From: Ophiocordyceps camponoti-saundersi (nom. inval.)
Lineage: Eukaryota > Ascomycota > Sordariomycetes > Hypocreales > Ophiocordycipitaceae
Assembly: GCA_003339415.1 (NCBI GenBank)
Contig: PDHQ01000198.1
Span: forward strand, 1 to 64,000
Direction: 5' to 3'
Length of the DNA stretch: 64,000 nucleotides
In this document: positions 1 to 13,099 of the stretch, piece by piece
How the letters are laid out: each line of letters starts with the position of its first letter
Numbering within the stretch: position 1 is the stretch's first letter
The notes under the pieces: generated by a model
The model's input: only the letters and a program-made list of their open reading frames with translations
Database searches by the model: none
Told to the model about the DNA's origin: nothing
Made by a program: the position numbers and the translations under genes

Positions 1-23
1 CTCTCTTCGATAGCTTTAATTAA

Positions 24-233
24 TATAAAGGTCTTACTAAGGTAACTATAAAAGTAAGCTAAAGTGGAGTTATAATTAAAGCTATCGAAGAGAGGAAGGA
101 GAAGGGAGAGAAGCCCCCTTCTTAAGCTAGCTATATACCCCGCGCGATAACTAAGCGCTATTAGGAAGACCTAAACATATCCGCTATAATCCCCCCTATC
201 TAGCTATAATTAGTTATAAACTAATCTTTTATA
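24..233 (+). repeat. 210-bp LTR of the TRIM-like family, copy 1
   Basis: Same ends and same length as the LTRs at 26745 and 28311. Preceded by AGCTTTAATTAA, as is the 3' LTR at 28311, so it may be the 3' LTR of an element to the left of the window. Confidence 0.9.
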
Positions 234-1189
234 ATAATATTAATTTTTTTATATATTACTTTTATTATAAACTATATTTATTTACTTACTTTTATTAGTA
301 ATTTAGTTAAGTTACCTTTTTTAAAAAAATATTATTTACTTTAACCTTAGCTTAATAGCTACTTTTTAATATAATAACTTTAACTTTTACTACCCTTTTT
401 AAAATTATTATAAATAGTCCTCTTTTAAGATATCTAACTTCCTTAAGCTAGCGATTAGCTTTTAACTTAAACTTTTTACGCTTTTAAGCGAGGTTATCTA
501 AAAAATATATAATAAGTAAACTAAGACTATTAACTTAGCTTAAGCTATACCTAATTACTAAGCGATATACTAAAAAGATAACCTTAGCCTTATTAGCTTT
601 AATTATATTTTATAAATTATTCTTTTTAACATTAACTTTTACTTTAATATAACTTTAATTAAAATATAATATTTTTTTTTACTTTAATATCCTTATAGCT
701 AAAGTATAAAACTAACTTTAACTAAACTTATACTTTATTATAATACTTAGAAAACTTAAAAATATAATTAATTTACTTTATAACTAACTAAAAATAATAA
801 TAAAAATAATAATATTATTATATATTTAAACTTACCTTATAATATAAAAATAATAAAACCGGGTAATAGCGGCTATTATAGCAGTTATAAAAAAAGCTTA
901 GCGCTATTAGCACGCTAATCTTACTAACTTTTATTAATAAGATTATTAAGAAGCAATTAAGGTATAAAAGTTAATAATTAGCGTAGCACGCTATAATACT
1001 TAGCGTAACTTTTTTAATAATATTTTTATAAACTTATTAACTTTTTAAATTATAAAATATTAAGGTTAGCTATAGCTAAGCTACGCTTAAGCTAGTATAT
1101 ATTCTTATATTTTAAAAATACTTAAAGTTAATATTAATAATTACTTTTTTTAATAAAGTAACTTTACTTAGCTAATAATTCTTCCTAGC
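234..1189. other. RIP-saturated DNA, nothing recognised
   Basis: CA and TG essentially absent; no repeat partner in the window noticed and no readable frame. Confidence 0.4.
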
Positions 1190-2231
1190 TTTTACTAATT
1201 CGGCCCCTTTACTTACTTTAAATAATCCTTTCCTTTCCTTTTATATTAAGCGCGCTATTATTACTAAAAATATTTATTTTACTTTTTTTTTAATCGCTTT
1301 TTAGAAATTAGCTAGCCTTAATAAGATTCTAGTTAGATTCTTAAAAGAATATAAACCCCCCCTTATTTAAGTTTTTTAAAAAATCTTCTAAAGTTATATA
1401 TATAATAGCTATTTCTTATTATAATTTAAAATTTCTAATATTATAATTATCTAAAAAGTAAATAAGCTATTAGCTATATATTATACTTTTAATAAATATA
1501 AGCTAATTTTACTTTTTAATATAATTAGGAATATTTTAAAGATAATTATAGCTAGAAAATTATATTAATAATAAAAAAGGCTTAGATTCTCTCTAATAGT
1601 TAAATAAGTAATAAACTATAGCGCTTTATTAATATTATAATTCTTATACTTACTAAAATAATTAAGATAATTTAAAATTAAAGCAGCACCGCCTCGCTCC
1701 TCTTACTAAACTTTACTAAGGCCTTTAACTATATCTCTTATAATAAGTTAATTATTATTATAAATTACTTTAGCTACCTTAAATAAGTTATAATATTTCT
1801 CTAATTATACTTTACTAACTATACTTTAAAACTAAAGTTTAATTATAAACTAAGTAATATTTTTTTAATTTAATAAGAGGTTCCTTAAAAGTCCCTTATA
1901 TTACTAGTCCTTTTCCTCTTATATATTACACGCTAAAACTTATAAGGATTTCCCCTAAATATTTTATAATAATTTCTAAAAAATTTTTATTATAATTATA
2001 TAACTTATAAAAACCTTATTATAAAATTACTTAAAAAAACTTTAAGGGAAATTATTAAGAAATATAATTACTTTCTTATTAAGATTTTATTATACCTTTT
2101 CTTATCTTTATTTATATATACTTTTATATATTTTATTAAAATTTCGCTTATAATAATTTTTTCTCTTTTCTTTCCTTTCTCCTTAGCTTAGAATAATATT
2201 AATATTATTATTTACTTAATATATCTTAGTA
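1190..2231 (-). mobile_element. Family F-related fragment, reverse
   Basis: 1880-1930 is the reverse of 28950-29000 (GGACTAGTAATATAAGGGA), and 1930-2220 repeats 12440-12770. The earlier part looks like the same kind of DNA but I could not anchor its limit. Confidence 0.4.
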
Positions 2232-4045
2232 AAAATAACTTTTATATATTTTATAAACTCCGCGCTTATAATAATATAGATATAGATTTCTTATTCTTAT
2301 ATTATAAGTAGACTCCGCTCCCTTTATTACCTTATAATAATAGCTAGCTATACTTAGAGTAACTTTAAAAGGAAAAGTAACGCTATATAAGTTAATTATA
2401 ACCGCGAAAAGTTTTACTAAAAATATAGCTTTACTTTAAATTATAGTAATTTTAAACTTAAAAGTATACTATACTTATTACCTTATTAGAAGCTAAGGTA
2501 AATATTAATAAGATTATTTTAAGAGATATTTTTATCTTTATATAAATAATTATCGAATAAGTAGCGGAGTTTAAGAGGGTTTAAAAAGGCGCCCCCCTTA
2601 TTTTAACTTTATTAGTTAGTAATATCTCCTTAGCTATTATAGCCGTAATTTCCTCTTTTCTTTATAGCTTTAAGGGGAGCGGAATCTTTTTAATATAAGC
2701 TATAATTATAATTAAAGCGTTAGAGAAAATTATTAAAAAATAAGTTTCTAAGTAATATAAGTAATAGCTTATAATTTACTTTAATTTTATTACTACTCCG
2801 CTTTAAGTTTAAAGCTTTAAAGTAATTATAATAAATAATTATTATAAATTTTATAAATAAAGCTAAGCTTTTATAATAAGGAAATTACTTAATAATAATA
2901 TTATAATAATATTTAAAAATATTATTTATAAGCTTTAGTTTAATTTTAAATAACTTTATATTATTTTTAAAGAAAAGGTATATTTAATTAGCAGAGGTTA
3001 TATTTTTATTATAAAAAAATATTAGCGTAAGCCTTATAATAAGGTAATAAGGAAGCTTTTTAAAAAAAAGATTAAATTATTAAATAAAGTTTTAATAATA
3101 TAATTATACGTAAAAAAATATTATTTTAAAACTTAGCGGAGTTCCTTAATAATTATTATAAATAATATAGTAAATATAAATTAAATTTATAATAAAAATA
3201 TAATAATATAAATAAAGATTTTTAATATTAAATTATATATACTAAAAGTTTAATTTTAATAATATTTTAAATATTACTAACTTAAATATATTATTAAATA
3301 TTATATAATAAAGCTATAATATAGTAAATATTTTACCGCTTTATATATAAAAAGTAAGTTTACTTACCTTATAGCTTATAAGAAAAGATTATATTATTAC
3401 TTTTTTTTATTAAAAATCTTACTTTAAGTAAAGTTAACTTTACTTTAAAATAAGAATAATATAAGACTAAGCGAAAAATATATATATTACCTAACTTTAG
3501 AGGTTTATAAATTAGAATTTTATATATATCGCCTTTTTTCCCCCTCCGGCGCTAACTAAATATTAATAATAATTAAGGCGGAAACGCTAAAAAGCAAATA
3601 TAATAATACCTCCTTTTTTAACTCTAACTCCGCACTTATTTATAGCTTTATTATAATAATCTAGCTATTTTTTAAGATTAGCTATTATAAGGTTTATTAT
3701 AAGATAGTAAAACTTTTATATATTTCTAAGTTATATTAATAAGGCCTTAATTAATTAAATTATAAAAGCTATTTTAATTAAATATTAAGATTTAATTTAT
3801 AGCGATAATAATAGCTAAAAAAATAAGTAAGCTATATAAACTTTATATTAAACTTAGTTTATATATACTTTTACTACCGTAAAGTTTACTTTAAGGGAAA
3901 TATTAGCTTTTAAATTATTAGTTAATATTTAACTTATTAAATATATAAAATACTAAGTATAGGCGAGGTCTAACTTAAAGCTAAGGTAACGCTTAAAGGG
4001 AGGGTTTTACTCTAAGCTTTTTAGTTTTTCCCCCTTTTAAAATAT
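2232..4045 (+). mobile_element. R1 retroposon copy a
   Basis: Aligns with 8795-10590 through its length (for example TCCGCGCTTATAATAATATA at both 5' ends). The 3' tail is missing; instead an inverted fragment of the R1 5' part follows. Confidence 0.78.
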
Positions 4046-4395
4046 AATAATTATTTATATAAAAATAAAAATATCTCTTAAAATAATCTTATTAAAATTT
4101 ACCTTAGCTTTTAATAAAGTAATAAATATAATAAACCCTTAAGTTTAAGATTATTATAATTTAAAGTAAAGCTATATTTTAAGTAAAAAATTTTCTTAGT
4201 TATAATTAACTTATATAGCGTTGCCCCCCCCTAAAGTTACTTTAAGCGCGGCTTACTATTATTACGGGGTAATAAAGGAAGCGGAGTCTGCTTATAATAT
4301 AAAAATAAGAAGTTTATATCTATATTAATATAAGCGTAAAGTTTTTAGAATATATAAAAGTTTAATATAATAAGTTTTATAAATATATAAAAAAT
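4046..4395 (-). mobile_element. R1 retroposon fragment, reverse
   Basis: Reverse complement of about 2235-2560, joined head-on to copy a. Confidence 0.7.
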
Positions 4396-4399
4396 ACTA

Positions 4400-7300
4400 T
4401 ATTTTACTAAAAAAAGAATTTACTTATTAAGAAGTTATATAAAAAGCTTATTAAGGTAATAAAATTATATTAATAATATAGAAAAAATAAACTATAATTA
4501 TAATTATAACCTTATATTAAAAAGGCTAGCTTTTAAGCAAGGATAAAAAAAGTTTATTAAGAAAATAATACTTATTTTATTTATAAAAAAAAACTATATA
4601 GCTAAGGACTACCTTAACTAATAAAAGATAAGGAGAGTTTATAAAATTTAAACGCCTTTGCCTAATTTTATTTAATTAAATAACTTTAATTTAGGAAAAA
4701 AGTAAAACTATTATAAGGCTTTTTAATAATTTTAAAATTACTATATATAAGATAGAAAGTAAAAGAGTTATTTACTATTAATAATTAAGTTAAAGTTAAT
4801 ATTATTACTTTTTATACCTTTACTTTATATAATACTAAAATAAACGCTTATTTTTTACTTAGCTATTATTTTATAAAGTAAGTAATAAAGCGCTTAAGCG
4901 CTAAGCTTATATTTATTTATACTATTCTTTTTATTATTTCTAAAGTTATTAAGCTAGCTTAGTTTATAAGTACTTAATTATTACCTTAATAATTAACGGA
5001 TAATATTTTCCCTAAGAAATTTACTAGAAAACTAATTATACTTAGGATCTTTTTATTAGCCTATTTTAGATAGCTAAAAAGAGATTATTACTTAATTATA
5101 TAGCTTAAAAACTAGTTTAGCTAAATAACTTACTTACCTTTACTAAATATTCGCTTTTAATCTTATTATTAAAAAAGCCCCTTTTTACCGGAAATCCGGA
5201 TCTAGCTATTTAAATAAATACCGAACGCCGGAACCGCTTTTTTTATTAAAATAAGCGTAAGTACCGGATCCTTTAGCGTTTATAAAGAAAAAAAGACTTT
5301 ATATAGCTTATAAAGGAAAAAAAGCTAGCTTAGACCTTAACTTAAAACAATTAAGAAACCGATAATATAAATAAGAATACTTTAAAAAAGTAGCTTATTA
5401 GCTAAGTATAATAAAACCCTTATTATATATAATAAGAAAAGATAACCCTGCTAATACTTATAACTTTTATAAAATTAAAAAATAATAATAATAACTTAAT
5501 TATAATTATAAAGCTAAGCTTAGCTAGCTATATATATATAAGATAAAAAATCCTATTTCCTTAAAGAGAGGAATCTAAGTATATTATTTATATATATAAT
5601 ATAATTCCCTTAGCCTTTATATACTTTAATAAATTCTTTAATAAAAAGAAGGCTTATATTTTTACTAATTTATAACTTAGCTATAATATTATTTTAGAAA
5701 CTTAAAAAGCCTTTAAACTTAATAAAACCTCTTTCCTATAAAATACTTATAAAATACTTATTTTTAAAAAAGGAGATTATTAACTATTTATTTAAGATTA
5801 AGTTTATTAAGCTAAATACTAATCCTTACGCTACCTTTATTTTCTTCGCGCTAAAGCTATATTTAATAGCTTAGCGTTTTTATATTAACTACTAATAGAT
5901 AAATAATTATTTAAAAAGTTAGATTTTACTTACTCCTTCCTTAGAAAATATAGCGTTTAGCTATTAGGAGGCGAAATAATTCTTAAAAATTAATATTATT
6001 TAAGTATTTTACTATCTTTATTTTAACTTTAATTTTAAGTATTTTATAGCTTTCTATATAAGGTTTAATATATTCTATTAACTTATTTTTCTATTTAGCT
6101 TTAAAATAAAGCTTACTTAATTTTAAAATTTTATTAATATTTAGCTTTATAATCTCCTTATTTATTATATAAATATATATATTAATAATATATTAATTTA
6201 CTTAAATAGTAAAGAAAAGGAATATTAAAAAAAGTGCTAAGAAGTAATCTAATACTTATATTAAGTAAACTTATAAGGGGATATTTAAAAATTAAAGTTT
6301 AATATTATAAAAATTAATTATTTTTAAGTAATATTATATATAAGCTAAAAAAAAGTATAAACCCTTATAAGGTATAAATAATCTAAAATTATAAATTTAA
6401 AGATTTTTAAGATTATAAAGCTATTTATTTATTTATAGGACTTTATAACTTAATCTAAATTTTATATTATTATATTAATACCTCTATTAAGCTTTTAAAC
6501 CGCCTCCTAAAGAAAGATATTATTTTTAAGCTTAGGTTAGAGTAAAAGGAAGCCTTTAATAAGATAAAAGAATTAGCTATATAAGCTTTAATATTTACTT
6601 TTTTCTATCTAAAACTCCTAATACGCTTTAAGATTAACGCCTCCCAGAATATTACTATTAGTATATTTTAATAATAATAGGAAGACTAAATATAAAAGCT
6701 AATAAGCTTTTTTTAAAAAATAAAAAACTTAGCTAAATATATATATTTAATTTAAAATTATAAACTCCTTACTATTATATAAAGCTTTTAGTATTTTTAC
6801 TTAAAATTACTTAGTTAGAAATTCGATATAGTTATAAACTATAAAGCCTTAGTTTATTTTATAATAAAAAGACTACTCTCTATATATTAAGTTTAATAGT
6901 TTAATTTCCTTACTTAGTTTAATATATATTTCTTATATTAACTTAGCTAGCTAAATATAGCTACTAATACCTTTTTATATAAAATAGCTAAGCTCCTAAC
7001 TATAAAGACTTATAAAAAGGAAAAAAGGACGCTTATAATAATTCCCTAAGAAAGCTTTAAATTTAAAGCCCTAACTTTATTTTTTATAATTACCCTTATT
7101 TACCTTATAAAAAACTATATCTTATTAAGAGTAAAGTTAGTATAATTAATTTAGGAAAAGAATATAAGTTAAAACCTTAGATTTTATAATAATCTTTTTA
7201 TAATACTTAAGTAAGATAGCTAGAAGTAATTCGTTCTTTATATTACTTTAATCCGGAATATATATAAGCTAGCTATCTTCGCTTATAATAAGTAAAATAA

Positions 7301-7884
7301 GATTATCTAGATATTTTAATAAAGCTATTATTAACTTAGAATAAAGTAAAATATCCGCTAGTATATTTATAATTATTATAAGTATTAAAGAAATAAAATA
7401 CTATAAAATAAAACTTTAAGTTTATTATACCTTTTACTTATTTTAATTTTTATATAAGAATATATTATTTATAATAGGAAAATAATATTAAGAAACTACT
7501 TTAAATATAATTATATTTAAACTTTTATTTATAAGCTAAAATAAATTATCGCTATATTACTAAGTAAAAAGAATTATATAGCTAAAATACTTACTAAATA
7601 TTATTTTTAATACTTTTATTATCTTTTTAATATATTAAATATATAAATTACTAATAATACTAGCTTATTTATCTTAGGATTTCTTAGTAAAATTAACTAA
7701 TTACCTAATATTAAATATTATTATAATAAAGCTTTATACTTTTAAATATAAAAAAATATAAAAGTAACTAATTAATATTTTAGTTAAAAGCTATAATTTT
7801 ATAAAAGTAAATATTAAAGTAATTAAAGTATTTTTATTCTTACTTTAAATATTATATAACCCTATTTAATATATATTAATTAAA
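4400..7884 (+). pseudogene. Second Ty3/gypsy relic: RT and RNase H readable
   Basis: At 6171-6205 the frame reads YINNILIY followed by LNSKEKEY, the altered form of a gypsy RT active site with its usual downstream sequence; then GDI-KLKFNIIKINYF. From about 6530 RNase H follows (AFNKIKELAI-ALIF, KINAS; later FDIVINYKALVYFIIKRLLS and LNIATNTF). Stops sit at former Gln/Trp codons. Gag/protease upstream and integrase downstream are not clearly readable. Truncated on the right by R1 copy c; no LTRs found. Lineage differs from the chromovirus. Confidence 0.75.
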
Positions 7885-10800
7885 ATAATAATAATAATTT
7901 ATATACTAATATACCTTATATAGCTTAAAACTATTTTATATATATTCTAAAAGGGGGAAAAACCGGAAAACCTAAAGTAAAACCCTTCTTTTAAGTATTA
8001 CCTTAGCTTTAAGTTAAACCCCGCTTATACTTAGTATTTTATATATTTAATAAGTTAGGTATTAATTAGTAATTTAAAAGCTAATATTTCCCTTAAAGCG
8101 AACTTTATAATAATAAAAGTACGTATAAACTAAGTTTAGTATAAAGTTTATATAGCTTACTTATCCTCTTAGCTATTATTATCGCTATAAACTAAATCCC
8201 TATATTTAATTAAAATAGCTTTAATAATTTAATTTAGTAAGGCCTTATTAGTATAGCTTAGAAATATAGAAAAGTTTTACTATTTTATAATAAACTTTAT
8301 AATAGCTAATTTTAAAAAATAGCTAGATTATTATAGTAAAGCTATAAATAAGTGCGAAATTAAAGTTAGAGGAAAAAGTATTATTATATTTACTTTCTAG
8401 CGTTTCTACCTTAACTATTATTAGTTTCTAGTTAGCGCTAAAGGAAAAAAAGGGGCGGTATATATAAAGTTTTAATTTATAAACTTTGAAAGCTAAGTAA
8501 TATACGCGTCCTTCGCCTAGTTCTATACCGCTTTTATTTTAAAATAAAGTTAACTTTACTTAAAATAAGATTTTTAATAAAAAAAGTAATAATATAATCT
8601 TTTCCTATAAGCTATAAGGTAAGTAAACTCGCTTTTTATATATAAAGCGGTAAAATACTTATTATATTATAGTTTCGCTATATAATATTTAATAATATAT
8701 TTAAATTAATTATATTTAAAATATTATTAAAGTTAGACTTTTAATATATATAATTTAATATTAAAAGTCTTCGTTTTAAAACTTAACTTTTATATATTTT
8801 ACGAATTCCGCGCTTATAATAATATAAATATAAACTTTTTATTTTTATATTATAAGTAGACTTTATTTCTTTTATTACCTTATAATAATAGCTAGCTACG
8901 CTTAAAGTAATTCTAAAAGGGAGGGTAACGCTATATAAGTTAATTATAACTACGAAAATTTTTTACTTAGAATATAGCTTTATTTTAAATTATAGTAATC
9001 TTAAACCTAAAAGTTTATTATACTTACTACCTTATTAAAAGCTAAGGTAAATATTAGTAAAATTATTTCGGGAAACGCCTTTATCTTTATATAAGTAATT
9101 ATTAAATAAGTAATAAAGTTTAAAAAGGTCTAGGGAGGTGCCCTCCTTACTTTAACTTTATTAGTTAGTAATATTTTTTAGCTATTATAGCCGCGGTTTC
9201 CTCTCTTTTTTATAGCTTTAGGGAGAGCGGAATTCCTTTAATATAAGCTATAATTATAGCTAAAGCGCTAAAAAAAATTATTAAAAAGTAAGTTCTTAGG
9301 TAATATAAGTAATAGCTTATAATTTATTTTAATTTTATAGCTATTTTACTTTAAATCTAAAGCTTTAAGGTAATTATAATAAATATTAATTATAAACTTT
9401 ATAAGTAAAGCTAAGCTTTTATAATAAGGAAATTACCTAGCGGTAATATTATAGTAATATTCTAAAATATTATTTATAAGCTTTAGTTTAATTTAAAGTA
9501 GCTTTATATTATTTTTAAAAAAAAGGCACGCTTAATTAGTAAAGGTTATATTTTTATTATAAAAAAAGTATTAGCGTAAGCTTTATAATAAGGTAATAAA
9601 AAAGCTTCTTAGAAAAAGATTAAGTTATTAAATAAGGTTTTAATAATATAATTATATATAAAAAGATATTATTTTAAAACTTAGAGGAGTTTCTTAATAA
9701 TTATTATTAATAGTATAGTAAATATAAATTAAATTTATAATAAAAATATAATAATATAAGCGGAGATTTTTAACGCTAAACTATATATATTAAAAGTCTA
9801 ACCTTAGTAATATTTTAAATATTATTAACTTAAATATATCGCTAAATATTATATAATAAAGTTATAATATAATAAGTATTTTATTACTTTATATATAAAA
9901 TATAAGTTTACTTATTTTATAGCTTATAAGAAAAGATTATATTATTACCTTTTTTATTAAGGGTCTTACTTTAAGTAAAGTTAACTTTACCTTAAAATAA
10001 GAGCAGTATAAGATTAAGCGAAGGATATATATATTACCTAACTTTAGAGATTTATAAACTAAAGCTTTATATATATTACCCCTCCTCCCCTTTTAGCGCT
10101 AACTAGATACTAATAATAGCTAGGGCGGAAATATTAAAAAGCGAATATAATAATACCCCCTCTTTTAACTTTAACTTTATATTTATTTATAACTTTACTA
10201 CGATAATTTAGCTATTTTTCGGGATTAGCTATTATAAAGTTTATTATAAAATAGTAAAATTTTTATATATACTTAAGCTACGCTAATAAGGCTTTAATAA
10301 ATTAAATTATTAAGGCTATTTTAATTAAATATAAAGATTTAGTTTATAGCGATAATAATAGCTAGGAGGATAAGTAAGGTATATAAACTTTATATTAAAC
10401 TTAGTTTACGTATATTTTTATTATTATAAAGTCCGCTTTAGGGAAAATATTAGCTTTTAACTTATTAGTTAATACTTAACTTATTAAATATATAAAGTGC
10501 TAGGTATAAATAAAGTTTAACTTTAAGTTAAGGTAACGCTTCAGAGGAGGGTTTTACTTTAAGTTTTCTAGTTTTTCCCCTTTTTAAAATATATATAAGA
10601 TAGTTCTAAGCTATATAAAATATATTAATATATAAATTATTATTAAAAATCTCCGCTTATATTATTATATTTTTATTATAAATTTAGTTTATATTTATTA
10701 TATTATTAATAATAACTATTTAAAAATTTTACTAAGTTTTAAAATAATATTTTTATATATAATTATATTATTAAAATCTTATTTAATAACTTAATCTTTT

Positions 10801-11640
10801 TTTAAAAAGCTTCCTTATTACTTTATTATAAGCTCCGCGCTAATACTTTTATTATAATAAAAATATAACTTTTACTAATTAAGTATATTTTTCCTTTAAA
10901 AATAATATAAAGCTATTTTAAATTAAATTAAAGCTTATAAATAATATTTTAGAATATTATTATAATATCGCTATTAGGTAATTTACTTATTATAAAAACT
11001 TAGCCTTACTTATAAAATTTATAATTAATATTTATTATAATTATTTTAAAGCTTTAAATTTAAAGTAAAATAGCTATAAAATTAAAATAAATTATAAACT
11101 ATTACTTATATTACTTAAAAACTTACTTTTTAATAATCTTTTTTAGCGCTTTAGATATAACTATAACTTATATTAAAAAAGTTCCGCTTCCCTTAAAATT
11201 ATAAAATAAAGAGGAAACCGCGGCTATAATAGCTAAGGAGATATTACTAACTAATAAAGTTAAAGTAAGGGGGGCACCTCCTTAAACTTTCTTAAACTCC
11301 GCTACTTATTCGATATTTACTTATATAAAAATAAAAGCGTTTCCTAAAATAATTTTACTAATATTTACCTTAGCTTCTAATAAAGTAATAAATATAGTAA
11401 ACTTTTAAGTCCGAGATTATTATAATTTAAAGTAAAGCTATATTTTAAGTAAAAAATTTTTATAATTATAATTAACTTATATAACGTTACTATCTTTCTT
11501 AAAGTTACTTTAAGTATAGCTAACTATTACTATAAAGTAATAAAATAAGCGGAGTCTATTTATAATATAAAAATAAAAAGTTTATATTTATATTACTATA
11601 AGCGCGGAATTTATAAAATATATAAAAGTTAATATTTATT
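7885..11640 (-). mobile_element. R1 retroposon copy c, reverse, split by copy b
   Basis: The parts 7885-8773 and 10641-11640 together give about 1.88 kb, matching copy b in reverse. The 3' end (left) carries an AATAATAAT-like tail; the 5' end (right, about 11630) has the same start as copies a and b. It interrupts the Ty3/gypsy relic at 4.4-7.9 kb. Confidence 0.75.
8774..10640 (+). mobile_element. R1 retroposon copy b (1867 bp), inserted in another R1 copy
   Basis: Flanked by a 15-bp duplication, TATTAAAAGTCTTCG (8759-8773) and TATTAAAAATCTCCG (10641-10655), different only by transitions. It splits a reverse R1 copy, whose two parts are continuous in the copy at 39.6-40.9 kb. The long duplication and AT-rich tail point to target-primed (LINE/SINE-type) retroposition. 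No RT motif recognised. Confidence 0.8.
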
Positions 11641-12439
11641 AATATAGCTTTACTTATAATTACTTTTAGAAAAAATATATAAAACCCCCTTTTAGTTACT
11701 AGCTTTTTAAATTTTTTAAACGCTTTAAGCTTTATTATTATCGCTTATAAACTTATCGCTTAAGTATAAAAAGTATAATAATAAGCTTAAGCTATTATTA
11801 AAAAAGCTTATTATAAGTAAAAAATATAAGCTAATAAGAAGCGCTACTTAGTAAACTTTATAATTAGTAATATAATATTTCCTAGCTATAAGGGTTTTAT
11901 ATAATTATACTTATAATACGCTTTAATATATAATAATTAAGACTTTTTACGATTATTAAAAAATAAAGCTATAGCTATATTCTTAACTTATTAAATAGCT
12001 ATTAGATAATAAACTTATTTTATACTAATTATTTTCGGAAAGCTATTATAAATTCTTTACCTAGCTAAGAATTATCTTTTACTAAACTAAAAAATATTAA
12101 TAATATGCTAAAATAAGAGGTTAACTAAATCTCCTAATTTTATATTATAAGAAGATATTATTAATTAAAATACTAAGTTTATTAGCGGGGTTATAATTAA
12201 AATAAAATATAATACTTTATTAGGAATTTTTAATATATACTTATAGCTTTTAAAGACTTTTATAACTGCTTTTTAAATACTACTAGCTTACTAGTTAATC
12301 TTTAATATTAAATTAAGGCTACTACTATAAATTATAATTATAAGAATAATAATTAAAATAATATTATAATTTCTTTAAATAATCCTTTATATAAAAAATA
12401 TTATTTATCTTAATAAGTATATTAAAACCTTTATTAAAA
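11641..12439. other. RIP-saturated DNA between R1 and family F fragments
   Basis: Possible relic frame near 11780-11960 but no motif I can name. Confidence 0.3.
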
Positions 12440-13099
12440 GGTAATATTATACGCTAATATTTATAAGGATTTCCCTTAAATATTTTATAGTAATTTCTAA
12501 GGATTTTTAATTATAATTATATAACTTATAAAAACCTTATTATAAAATTACCTAAAAAGGACTTTAAGGGAAATTACTAGGAAATATAATCGCTTCCTTA
12601 TTAGGATTTTACTATACTCTTTCTTATCTTTACTAATATATGCCCTTATATATTTTACTAAGATTTTACTTATAAGAGTTTTTCCTCTTTTCTTTCCTTT
12701 CTCCTTAGCTTAGAATCTTTATTTATAATACTAATACTATTATTTACTTAACATATCCTAGCTATAATATTATATATATCCTTATTATATTAATACTTAA
12801 ACTTAGTATTAAGTTTCTTTATAATAAGATTTATAAATAATACTAATATTTTTAGTATTAGGCGTGATAAAGCTTAGGTATTACTTTAACTTAAGTATAT
12901 ATAGCGAATATATAAATAATAAGCCTTATAATATAAAATAACTTTTTAGCTAGCTAAAAGCGAGTTAATATATTTTATAAAAGTAAAAATAGTAGATATA
13001 ACTAAGCTTTAGCTCGGAGCTATAATAATATAACTAATATAAGAGGCGCGACTTTAAAAAGTTTAGCTTTACCGTAAGCTATACTTAAAGCTAGCTCCG
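12440..13099 (-). mobile_element. Family F fragment, reverse, plus a block shared with 1.93-2.22 kb
   Basis: 12850-13090 is the reverse of about 28.70-28.90 kb (AACTTTTTAGCTAGCTAAAA). 12440-12770 is a direct repeat of 1930-2220 (TTATAAGGATTTCCC...; CTTTCCTTTCTCCTTAGCTT). Confidence 0.55.

Noticed and set aside
2232..4045. R1 as a Fot1/pogo DNA transposon because of its length near 1.9 kb
   Set aside because: No terminal inverted repeats and no TA duplication; 15-bp duplications and ATT tail fit retroposition better.
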